Source: Temnothorax longispinosus
Taxonomy: Eukaryota > Arthropoda > Insecta > Hymenoptera > Formicidae
DNA length: 64,000 nucleotides
Assembly (NCBI RefSeq): GCF_030848805.1
Contig: NC_092358.1
Span: forward strand, 28,501,720-28,565,719
Direction of reading: 5' to 3'
The first letter of the stretch is position 1, and each line of letters begins with the position of its first letter. The position numbers were made by a program, and so were the translations under genes. This document shows, in pieces, positions 1-12,400 of this stretch. The notes beneath the pieces are model-generated. The model was not told where the DNA came from and made no database searches. It was given only the letters and a program-made list of their open reading frames with translations.

Positions 1-33
1 TTGAAGTATATACGGTTTCTCTTTCTTTTTTAG

Positions 34-184
34 TAATGCAATTAATAAAGCTTTCAGTTTGTTGAAAGTAAAGGATGAACTGCCTGATCTTGCTAGTCAA
101 AGACTGCTACTATTTCACGTTGCTAGAAACGTTCTTGCACAAGGTATGAAATTACTTGGTCTAATACCTCTGGAAGAGATGTGA
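34..184 (+). CDS. RARS2: Mitochondrial arginyl-tRNA synthetase, last exon (partial)
   Basis: The exon begins after a pyrimidine-rich acceptor ending at 33 and stops with TGA at 182-184; the first base completes a split codon from an exon left of the window. It encodes 49 C-terminal residues with the stretch RLLLFHVARNVLAQGMKLLG, followed by LIPLEEM and the stop. This matches the end of the DALR anticodon-binding domain of mitochondrial ArgRS (the vertebrate RARS2 C-terminus has the same MKLLGI-P-x-x-x-M pattern); the cytosolic enzyme has a different spacing. The enzyme charges mt-tRNA-Arg in the matrix. The gene is tail-to-tail with the mitochondrial ribosomal protein gene at 445, with 260 bp between stop codons. 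The family call rests on this exon only. Confidence 0.8.
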
Positions 185-444
185 AGACAAGTGGCCGTGG
201 AATCCTAAAGAAGATTCGAAACTCTAGCATTTATTTGTCAAATCAAATTGATCATATTGATCTGTCAATCTTGGTGAGACTTTAATCAGAAAAAACTATA
301 CATCTACTTTCTTTATTCGATATCAGATAACTAGCTTTATTTTTTTAAACAAATTTTATTACCTGTACAACGAGATATTCGATTTTTTCATACGAGTATA
401 ATTTTATTATTTGCAATGTGAAAATTACACGATAATAAGCAAAA

Positions 445-3400
445 TTAACGTTTGTTCCAAGTGAACTTTCTTCTGGCACCTTCTTGACCCCACTTCTTTC
501 TCTCGCGCCTTCTCCAGTCCCTTGTTAGAAGCCCAGCTGTTTAAAAATAACAGTAATTTTTTAATGATTTGCCATATGTTTAATTCGCATTAATAAACAA
601 TTCGCGAACGTAAATTATGTCATATTTGACACAACGATATTTTGCTAAATCGATTGCTCCTTACCAACTCGCATTCTTTCGACCATTGCTTTGTCAACAA
701 AGCTACGTAAGCCCCATGCAACGCCCCAACGTATAGCACCCGACTGACCAGTAGGCCCCCCACCATTAACTGTGGCTTCGATATCCACTTTATCAGTCAT
801 GTTCGTAAAAAGTAATGGAAATATAATCTGTAACAGATAAAATATATAAGAAGCATGAGAAACAACTTTGTGAATTCTGAAGCGACCATATATACTAATA
901 TGATGAGCAATTGCTGAAAGTCAATATTGGAAAAGTCGATTTAAATATTAGATTCCGAGACATCGTCGATACTTTCTTGATAAGGTAAAATTGAACAAAA
1001 AATATTGCTTTATCGATAGAAATTAGCTACAGTTACGCAATTGTCTTTTACTTGTGGACGTCTATTTAAAATATAAGAAAATATAATATGAATCACATAA
1101 TGCGAATTGTCGGTTGAAATATCAAATTGTACCGATATCAATTGTCCAAATCACAACGAGGTACGTTCTTCTTTCGTCAATGTTGTTGCGACATTTTCCA
1201 GCATCTTATTCATTCCTAGCAGCTGTACTCTCAGCAATTTTATAGCATCTTCATTCACTTTCATCATAGTGATCAGTTTCTCGAACGTCATTTGTAGGGC
1301 GACATCGGAGAACTCGTTCTTCTGTCGTTGTTTCAGCCAAACAGCGTGATCGCTCAAATTGATGTCGTCATTCATAGACGAAGGAATATTCTTCTGTGCT
1401 ATCTCATAAGCGGCTTTCATTATGTCCTTAGGCAATCGCTTCTCGAGAGGATTAAGCGGTTTTACCACGAGAACCCGTTTTCTGTTTTCAACATCGATCT
1501 TGTGATCCGACATCCACTTCCGGAAGGCGTACGGGATGGTAGTGTTGTGCAGCACCATTTCCGTAAAGAGGATCATTTTTGTCTGCCTTACCAACTTCGT
1601 GAGGCCCGCATGATTCCTCAGACCTTGTATATCGTGTACGGCGATACCGACCAGCAAGTTCATCAGAATCACAGTGACGAATACTATGAATAGCGTGAAG
1701 AGAATCTGCGAACATACTGACAGGGGATGATAAATGACGAAAGAGCTGCCCGTCGATTCGTTATCCACTTGATTGATGAGTCCTTCGAAGTCCAATTCAC
1801 CGGCCATCATAGCCAAGACTTTGATTAGCCCAGTGAAAGGATTACCGAACGCGGGCTCGCCGGCGAATATCACGCAGAAGCTGATGGTGAAACCGATGAG
1901 TAGGCCGGAATACGCTAGCAGAAGCTTGGCGAACTCGAACTGGATATGTGTGAACATGGCGACGTAGGTGCCGAAGGCCGGTAACTGGCCCACCATTAGC
2001 ATCAGATTGGTCCAGGCGCAAAGTATGGCAAACGCACCGACGTAATTCTGCCAATCGTAAGTACGCCCGGTGTACACGAAGGACGTAACGAATACGCTCA
2101 CGATCACCACCCCGTCCAACACATTGTCGATACTGGAGAAGTACTGTATCGCCGATTTGTAGACCATGAAGCCAAATATTTTTCTCGGTATGGTGATGCA
2201 CGTCAGAACCAGTGCGAAGTACCATTCGATCTCGATGATCGGTCTCCGGAAGAGAAAGCCAGATACTCGTCTATTACCGCAAATCTTGGAACTATTAGCT
2301 TCGTTGTGATTGTAACATTTATACGCTAACGCAGTGAGTACGTAAGTAGTCATGCATATCACTGTCATAGCGTACAAGAGTATTCTCAGTAAATAGAGCT
2401 TGCGAATTTTCTCCCACTTAAGATGCAGGAAGGCCATGACCAGCGGATGCGACAACAGATCCTTTCGATGCTCCTGTACGAAAGTGTTTATGAAGCTGGT
2501 CTCACACTGATTACCGCTGGGAAAGAGAATGTCGAAGTGTAGCCGCATCTCGAATTCGCGATTATGCGATACCGGCCTGGTCAGTCTGATGGAGGCGTCC
2601 AAACGCTGTCGGAACACATGCAAGGACTCGGGAATCTTCTTCAATATAATATTCAGAGCAGACAGTCCAGTGCACGTGGTCGCACTGATGTCAGCGCCCG
2701 CCCAAATAAGCGCATCCACGCATCGGGATTGCTCGTTCAGCGCGGCAATGTGAAGGGGGGTGAAGCCGGTCCGATCGACCGCGTTCACCAAGGCGCCGCG
2801 TTTCAACAACAACTGTACCAACTCGGCGGACGAGTCCGTGCTCATTACGGCGAAGTGCAGGGGTGTTCTATGCTCCCTATCTACAGCGTTCACATTGGGC
2901 GCGCTAGCTGATAGCAGCTCGACGCATGGTATTGATTGCACGAAACAGGCCACGTGCAACGGCGTCTGGCCCAAATGATTCTTCTCGACGATGCTGGCAC
3001 CGCGCTCGAGCAGCAGCTTCACTGTCTCCACCGCCTTCGCGCGAACGGCACTATGCAGAATAGGCTCGACCACTTCCTGACAGACGTAATTAAGCTTAGC
3101 ACCATGATCTAATAACGTGGCTGCGGCGTGCCAGCTGTTACCGAGCGCCGCGAAGTGAAGCGGCGTGTAACGAGTGATGAGGCTCTCGTAATTCACGTCG
3201 GCGCCCTTCGCGATCAAGTACTCCACGCAGGCGACCTTGTCACCCAACGAAGCCGCGAGAATAGCATTCACGCCGGTCCGTGGTTCAACGTAGTCGTAAC
3301 GCGCTCCGGCATTCTCCAGTTCCGGCAGATGATGCAGCAGACCGCGATAGGATGCCCAGATGTAAGCGACATTCCGTAGTCTCTCGTTTTTGCACGCATC

Positions 3401-6400
3401 TGGAAGCACGCGACTTTTCTCCATGTGCAATAGTAACCTCGTCTCCGTCGAATCGACGATGGACCATATAGCCGATCTCAATTTTGCACCGTTTAAGTAG
3501 TGGTTCTTGCAGCTTTCCAGATTGTCAAAGAAGAGGGAGTCGTCGACCGGTGGTGGTTCCCCGGCGTCGATTTCAATCCGATCATTGTCGAACTTCGATG
3601 GAACTACAGTTCCATCATCGATAGTGATTTTTTGTGGATAATCCTCCGCTGCATATGCACATCTTAGCGATCTGTAAGTGGAAGCTAATCTAACGGATAG
3701 CGGCTCGCTTTTGTGACGACTATTGAAGCTTCTAGTGGAATGAAAATGTTGTTCATCATCGTTCAAAATAGTCGGTATCTTCAGACTGTTCGTCTCGAGA
3801 TTCTTCCCTTTAGCACTCTCTCCTAATGAATCTCGGTCATTCTCACACATATTCGCTCGAAATTATAAGTTATTTACGATTGAGAATAAGTTTACTGTTT
3901 AATTTCGCTCTTATTTCTTCGAGAAGAAATCGAGTTTTTTATTCAAATTTTATTATTGCTATTTTTTCTGTTACCTCAGGTTTTCCGCATTTTTACGCGC
4001 AAAGACTCGTATTCCTCGTATTATAGATTTTATCTCGCTTAAATCATTTTTCATTGGAATAATCTTATCATTTTTTTTTTGCCATTCCACATATCTTGTT
4101 CAGAATAATTCAGCTAATAGCTATGTTATGTTGTACGATGTTTAAGTTTCCAATGTAAACGCCGTTTCGTAATTAAGCACTAAGTATTCGTACCGTTATG
4201 CGATGATTCGCGCAGTGAAGCATCCTAATTATTGCAGTCGCGTCGCTGTGTGTCTCTTCAGTCCTGTCTTTTTTTCTCTCTCGTTCTTTTCTAAGGCTAT
4301 CACGTCACGTCTACGAGTCGTTTCGTTTAGAGCACTTTAAAAGAGGATTATTATTGTTACTATTATTATTATTATTATTATTATTGTTATTTATTATTGT
4401 ACCACGATCTTGAATATGACCGAGTGTCTTATATCCAAACTAATCAGATTTAATTATGACGCATTTATTTCCGGACAACTTATGATTAATGATATCTTCT
4501 TTAATATATGTGACACGCGCAATCAAAAATAGAGATGATTAAAGATTGCAATTCTTGTCACCTGATTTGTTAATATCTGACTCGTCAAATATACATATTA
4601 TATATATATATTTTTTTTATAACAAAATATTGTATTACTGAGTGTGCTTTTAAGTTTATCGCACATATATTAGCAATTTTGTCTCTTGCCTTTTAATAAT
4701 TTGCGTCGTTAGTAGTATTGCTGTTTATGTGTTAGTATTTCTTCTGTTTTTCACGTGCTCCTTTAGGAAGTTCAATATTAATACTGCTACTAATTTCGAA
4801 TGCGTATTATCGAATATCTGTCTGTCACTGTGTAATAATCTCAAAAGTAATGCAAATAGCACGATGATATATTTTTCACTGTCACCGCACTCTTCTCTTC
4901 CTCTCGCTACCGGCTTCGTATGTGTGTGATCGTCACTTCGTCCTCTCGTTTAACGCTCCCACTTTTTGAGACACGTATTTATAAGAGACTAGAGATAGGC
5001 CGAGGAAACCCCGTGTTTTCGACTCTAGAATGCAAAAGCAAGCCGACAAGGATTTCGGCCGCATTTTCTAATCGTAAAAATTATGTCAGCTCAAGATGTC
5101 TATCACTGACCAGGGTACGCTTGACAATTCAACGAGCATTACAGCGGACTTAACTGGTTCGTACGATCGCGCTACACGTACTGCATGACGTACTCTGCAT
5201 ACGTCTCAGCCGTTCGCGTGGGAAGAGGAATCTGCGAGCAGAGGGGCAAGACGCATGATTAATAAAATACATAAATATAAAGAGATGTAGGTCGAATTCG
5301 AGATACTACTTTACTACTTTACGCGCACCCCTGCATACACGAGCCCTGCCCTCCTGTTAAATTCGAGATTAATCTGGATGAGACTGGAAAGTACCGCTGA
5401 AAGATCACTCGAGTTTTATCCTAGGACATTGTTATTTACACATGTGTTATCGTTAAAAAGTATACCGTTAAACACAGATATTTGCGTTCTTAATCAAAAT
5501 GATAAATCGTTTTCTCCTTATTGAAAATCAATGGGTGAAGGTTGAATAAAGAGACAAGAAAGGAGAAAAAATGTTTTTAGCAAACTAAAGTGTTCTATTT
5601 GCTTAAAAAATAGAATGTTTTCAAAGTAAAGGCCATAGAGAGACAAAGAGAGTTATTTACATTACAGACAACTAATGTATATAGGAGTAATATAAAATTA
5701 CATTTTTAATATTAATTTTTACAGTAAACATGGTTTAAAGTTATAAGCTCATTTTTTATTTAGCGCCTGTCAAAAATGCAATAAAACTAGATAAATCAAA
5801 GGAAATAAATCAATCGTCATTCGTTATTCCCTTCTGTTTAATTCCGTTCGCATGTTATCTGTTTCTTTCAATATTTAATTTTTATATTCCATAATATTTT
5901 ATACCTTTTTTCCATAGCTTCCCGAATCTGAACTGCGTATATCTAGGCAAACTTCTTTCACCACCACGTGATCGCGAATATGATATCATGATCTTTTTAC
6001 GTAATGTTTAACTTTGTATTCATTTTAAGTACATTTGCAAGATCTCTGCCAAGAGATATTCTCAAGTTGCTAGCTGCCTATAAATTGTTGATACGTAAAA
6101 TTTACAAATAAAACATTGCGCACGAAATGAATATTTCGTGCTAGTACTCACTCTAGTAAAAAAAAAAGAAAAAGTAGCTTTTAAACAATCGAATTCAAGA
6201 CACGAAACAGTTTTGACCGTGGTTTTGACTCGCGGCGATTCTATTTTAGCTATGAACGGAAACTTAGGTTCCATGACGCGATGAGATATGTAGCGCATTT
6301 TTTTAATCATAATTTTTTATTCATATCTCAGATGATCGATCCGAAGAATGGAAAGGCACCAAATTGTCTGACAGCTGAACACGGCGAGATATCGCCAATT

Positions 6401-9400
6401 TGTGTGCGAGACTAAGTACAGAGTCCAAAGTACGGAGCCTTCAAAATTTTAATCCATTAAATTCTCTTCCAAGAGGTAGATCTATAACTCAATGTCCCCG
6501 TTTTATCTCATTACCGAGCTTCCTATTCTGACAGTTGAACTTTCAACGGATGAGAACTTATGCAGATTGGAACCGGTTTTGACTGTCAGCCTACGCATCC
6601 CGTTAATATTATATATGTATTCTTTGACTTCGTTGAAAATCAAAGTGAAACTTGACCGGCGAAAGACAACTTTAAAACTTTCCTATTAAATTTGATCTTA
6701 ATATAAAAATATTTATTTGTTCCTTTAACGATACATCTTGGTAGAAAGTTTACAACAATAATGTGTATAGTTACATTTACTCAAATTAAAATAGTATAAG
6801 TCTAAAACACAAAAGAAAATTCTTACATTACAATTTTTTTTATAGAACTTATATAATAAAGAATTAAGAGTAAAGAAGATTAATAAAAATATACTAATGG
6901 AAAGCAATCAGACGTAACGTCGCAAATCAAAAAATTGTATCAGTCTGAAGATAATTATATACATAAACATATATGAGTTTATTATACATAAGCTTTATAT
7001 ATGTTGACTCTTCAAAAACGAGGAAATTTTTCTAACAAGCAGATATTTTATAAAGACTTGTACAAATGCGAAAGAATGTTTAGAAAAAATATAAACGGAC
7101 TGTCCTGTTTTCTCTAAGGTCTCATCAATATACGTATGTTCGTATCCGTGTCACGAAATCCATGTTACTTTAGATACTAAATACATACTAAACGTTTCTA
7201 CTGGAAAAAATACATATATGCATATAGTAAATAAAGTCTTTCTCCTAAGGGGAATATCTCGTGCAATTACGGCGTCAAAATTTATTCAAACGCAGCATTT
7301 ATTATATGCATAAAATTATGCAAGCCCCTAGTGCTTTTTATATAAAATTCATATGTGAAAATGGACGGATTTAAATATAACTGATTTAAATATAACTATT
7401 GGACACAACCACATTTGTATCACAGAAATAAAGCGATATCTTATGAGCAAGATTTAGACAGCGAGTCTAAATCTAGTTTGCTGGAAGTTATAAAACGTCT
7501 ATAGAAATAAAGATTAATTCGCGATATTTTAATTATTCATGATGTATCGTTCCACGAATCCCGAGTTTTAGAATCTCTTATCGTTGCCCTACAATCGAAT
7601 TTCAAATTTTGAACGATTGTGAATTTCTTTCCAACTCAAAGGGACTTCCAACTTATCTTGTTATTGGCAGTTTTATTTATTTATTTTACCACTGTGCGCT
7701 TTTATAAGCTCTCGAAGAAGACTATGATTTTTCTCGCAAATCTCCTTAAGTTCCGCGATATCCTCTTTGAATTTGTTGCAATCGTGTTGCAGCGTATCCT
7801 CGTCGAAACCACGACGACGACACGTAGTCGCGTCAGCTTTGAGAGCCGTTCTTGCGTGATAGGCCGCGCTGTAAGTTTTTCTGCGAGATGCGCCGAAATT
7901 GTTCTGTCCGTCTCCTTCCTTGGCTATTTTATAGGCGGCCGAGAGAACATCGCGCGGTAATCTCTTCTCTCTGAGGTTTTGCGGGCGAACAGTCAAAACG
8001 GCTCGTAAAGGTGACGGCAGGAACAGCGTGGTCCATCGCATGCACCTGATGAAACGTTTCGACGGCATAAATCCTAAAAAAATCGCAACCTCCACGTCGT
8101 GGATCAGTTTCGTTTGGCGAACGAGTTTTGCGAGACCTGCCGTCTTTTGCAGGCCCTTGATATCATGCACGGCTATGCCGATCAACAGATTCATCAGCAC
8201 AATCGTGACGAATAGAAGGAACAACACGAAGGAGAGTTGGGCCGAGACTTGTAGCAGGATCCAGGAAGTTCCTCCAATACTTTCATAAAGGCCACCCTTA
8301 TCGGATGAGAAGAAGAGGTCCTCGAAACCTAACTCGCCAGTCATCATCGCGAGGACCTTGATGAGACCCGTGTGTGGACTGCTGAACGACTTGGAATGTG
8401 GAAATATCACGCAGAAGCTCGCCGTAAAGCCCACCAACAGGCAGGCGTAGGCCAAAAGCAGCTTGAACACTTGTGCCTGCACGCTAGTGAACATAGCGAC
8501 GTAAGCACCGAACATCGGCAACTGCCCGATCATTAGCATCAGATTGCTCCAACCGCAGAGCACGGCGAAGGCGCCCAAGTGACTTTGCCAGGTATATGTT
8601 TTTCCCGTATACACAAAAGAGGTAGCAAACACACTCAGTATCACGCACCACTCGACCAGGTTCTCTATCTGCGTAAAAAACTGTCTGACAGATTTGTAAC
8701 TGGGAATGACAGTAAACTTGCGAAAAGTCTCGAGCGCGGTGAGCACCATCAACGTGTACCACTGAATCTCGAGTACCACGGGATGTCTGTAGAGAAACCC
8801 ATAGATCCCGGTCGCGTTCGCGCACAACGGCGGATTGTGTACGTAACCTTTCGACTCATTGTAGCAGTTATGAGCAAGGGCGATTATCACCCAGCTCGTA
8901 AGGATCAATACGTATATTAAGTAGAAGAGCAATCTGGCGGCATAGTACTTTCGGATCTTGTGCCACTTGAGATGGAGGAAAGACTGGCACAAAGGATGCT
9001 CCAAGATTTCCTTGTAGCCCTCCTTCACAAAGGTGTTCAGATAACCGATCTCGGGCGAGCGGTTTTGCCGATTCCGCCGCTGCAACAACGGACGAAAGTC
9101 CAGCTGCAACTCGAGCTCGCCTGCGATGAATCCATGTCGGCTCAAAGTCAGAGACTTGTCCAGCCTATGCTCAAATACGTCCAGGGATGTCGGGGTCTTG
9201 CGTAGAACGATGGATAGAGCGCTATTCCCGCCGATGGTCCTGGCGCTGAGATCTGCTTCGTACTTTATCAGCAGATTGACGCATCGTGACAGCTCGTTTG
9301 AGGCGGCGATGTGTAGCGGCGTATAGCCGTATTTGTCGGCCTTGTTCACGTCCGCTCGCCACTTGAGCAAGAGCTCGGTAATGTCGTCGGTCACCAAAGA

Positions 9401-12400
9401 CTTGCCTAGAGCCAGGTGCAGAGGCGTTCGACCCTCGTCGTCCTCCACGTTGGGATCCGCGCGACCTTTCAGTAAAATCTCCACGCACTCCAGAGAATGC
9501 GAACGAGCGGCTAAATGCAAGGCCGTGTGTCCTCGATGGTTCTTCAGTTGAAGATTAGCGTTTGCCTCGACCAGAAGAGCTAAATTGTCCGCGCAACCGG
9601 CTTCCGCAGCCAAGTGCAAAGCGGTATCATTCTTTCCGGTAGGTAAATCCACTTGGCAACCGGCTTTCAAAAGTATGTCTAAACAAGTTTTGTCTCCGCC
9701 ATCGGCTGCATGATGAATAGCGGCGTATCCGTCTTGATCCAAACGGTCCAGTTCCTTGTTGTTCGGCGCTAGTAGGGAAAGTACGCGCAGAGCGTTAGTT
9801 CGTGAAGCCACGTGCAATACCGTCTCTTCAGCATCGTGCGGTGATAGCTGACTGATATCTCGTTGCATGAAGTATTGAGCAACGTCGAAAGCATCTCCAA
9901 AGGCGGCGTAATGAAACGCCGTGTGTTTCGATTTCGTATCGACGCTCGCGCCCTGTTTTATTAAATACTTGACACCATCCAGACAGTTCCGAAACGCACA
10001 CAAGTGCAACGGAGTAAGACCATGATCGGGCTCGGTATAGTTGACATCGGCTTTGCATTTGCACAAACGATGTATGAGATTTGTACGACCCATAAAACTC
10101 GCTTGTAGCAATAAGATGTTGACTTCATTGGACTTGACGTCCGCGAGGATCGTCTCCGCATTTGTCTCATCCGTTTTACATGATTCCAGATTTTCCCAGA
10201 TTTGTGATTTGTAACACGTACGTTTCCTGTGTTCCGCGAGAATATTTTTGATGAAATCTTCATTGATGCGCAGAGAAGTGCGGTCGACTTCGGAAGAGGC
10301 TCGTTCACTGATGACGGAGTAATCTTCCACTGAAGCTATGGGACTTATCAAATTATCGAGTGGTGGCGGCGATTCGTATTGAACTCGACCACTTTCGAGC
10401 TCATTGTCATCTTGCTTAGGCGATGAGCGTCTACTCTTTAGTCGAGTTAAAAACAAGGAAGCCGCGCTCGTGCGTGACAACAGAGTCGGAATGGTTTTTG
10501 ATACTTTTTCTCCGGTTTCTTCCATCTCTTTCACTGACGAGAACGATACGAATTTGTTGCTCAGACTATCTACCATCTCCACCTGTTGCCGTTCTAAGAT
10601 CAGTTACCTATAAACGTGATATACTTATTTAACATTATTCAAAAGTCTTAATGTTTAATCGAAACATGTAAAAACAAAATAGAGAAATTGTATCTATTTT
10701 ATTGTGTATCTATGTATCTTATGTATCTATTTTGTTACGTGAGAAGAAAGATTAAAAAAGGGTATTTTTTAAATTCTACAATTTATCATAGTAAATGAGA
10801 AAAATATAAGATAGTCTAAAATATAATACCAGAATTATATAAATATTCGGAATGCCAAATATTATTTCTATCAAAGTGAAAGCACATAATATTTAGTAGC
10901 TACGATCTTTCAAAACTAAATAAATCGAAAATAAAATAAAATAGAGGATTAAATTCGGTGTTTTCTAAAGCTGTATGTTTTAATATAAAAGATTGAACAA
11001 CATTGTTATAAATATATGCGTAATACGTGCTTATTAATGACTTCTTAATTTTTTAAAAGTTTAATAATACAGTGAAAGATAAAATGTGAATTTTGGAATA
11101 TGTTTCATTTTTTTTTATTTCAATATATAAAGAATTATGACTCAGTTTGACAGTATATCTTACAAACACTTTAACATTGTAACATCGACATTTAACACAA
11201 AATACACAAAATATCGCGACTCTCGTAAAAGTTAATTGGAAAATCGGTTAAATACTTAACCAAGGCATAGTCTGTTATCTCATTGAATTGACGGTAATTA
11301 CGTCCCACTTCTGAGAGACAAACAAAGAGATCTAGATTGATATCAAACAGATCACATATTGATGGAATAATATAAACAAACCGACTCGTTACAAAAATAA
11401 AATTTAAAAAACAGGAAAGTTATGGATCTAATGAGAAGTAGGTAGTAAAAAATCTTCTCTGCAATAATATTTCATTCGTTTACGCAATTAAAAATAAAAA
11501 TAGATTTTAATGACGTGCTTGAATACTAAACAATTCTGAGAAATTTAAATGTTTCCATTATATCTATACCAAAAAAGAGAAACTGAATACATACAAATAT
11601 AGAAACACACAAATTTATAGATAAAAGATTATAGATTATTTATAGATTATAAGATAAATCTAAATCAAAATTAAATGTGAAAATAAATGGAAATAAAATA
11701 AAAAAATATAAACAAAAATTAAATACAAAAATAAATACAAATTTCCATTCAACAAAGGTAAACATGACTTTATAATGCCCTTTGTGTCAAATTTATATCA
11801 ATAAGATCGAAAGCGAGTCACCATCTGTTGATAGTCAATAAACTATGTTTCGGTTGTTTTCGTGACAAATCTTGGATTTAGTTTAACGGCTCTTATTACA
11901 AATGTATTAGACTTAGACAGTATGCGCGTTTACGGGATCGGCATCACGGCAGAGATGGTTCTAGAGTGAAGAAGTACCTTATACGTTTACGGCACGAGAC
12001 AAAGCTCGGTGGCGGACGTTGATAATCGTCTCGATCGCATCACCTCGTTCTTTCGCCAGACCGGTTCACACTGAGAGCGAGAGAGTGTGCAGCATACGGC
12101 TAACTCCGTACCGGTTATATCAGCGAAAGAGATTTGGATGCTACATGTATCGGATGAGACCGGTCGGCTATCAGAAATGCGCAGGGAAAAGTTGTCTTCC
12201 TTGAAGGACACTGTACATGTTTTTCGTGCTTCACATTCTTCGCAATACACATCACAAAAGATACCGCATAAAAATATATTTCTTCTTTCTCAGTGTGTCA
12301 CATCAATCCTCCAAATACGCGACTTTTCTGATTCGAGATAAATAACGATAAAGTTTTTTTAATGCAAATTAACTCTCACTTAGCACTATATTGTATAAGT

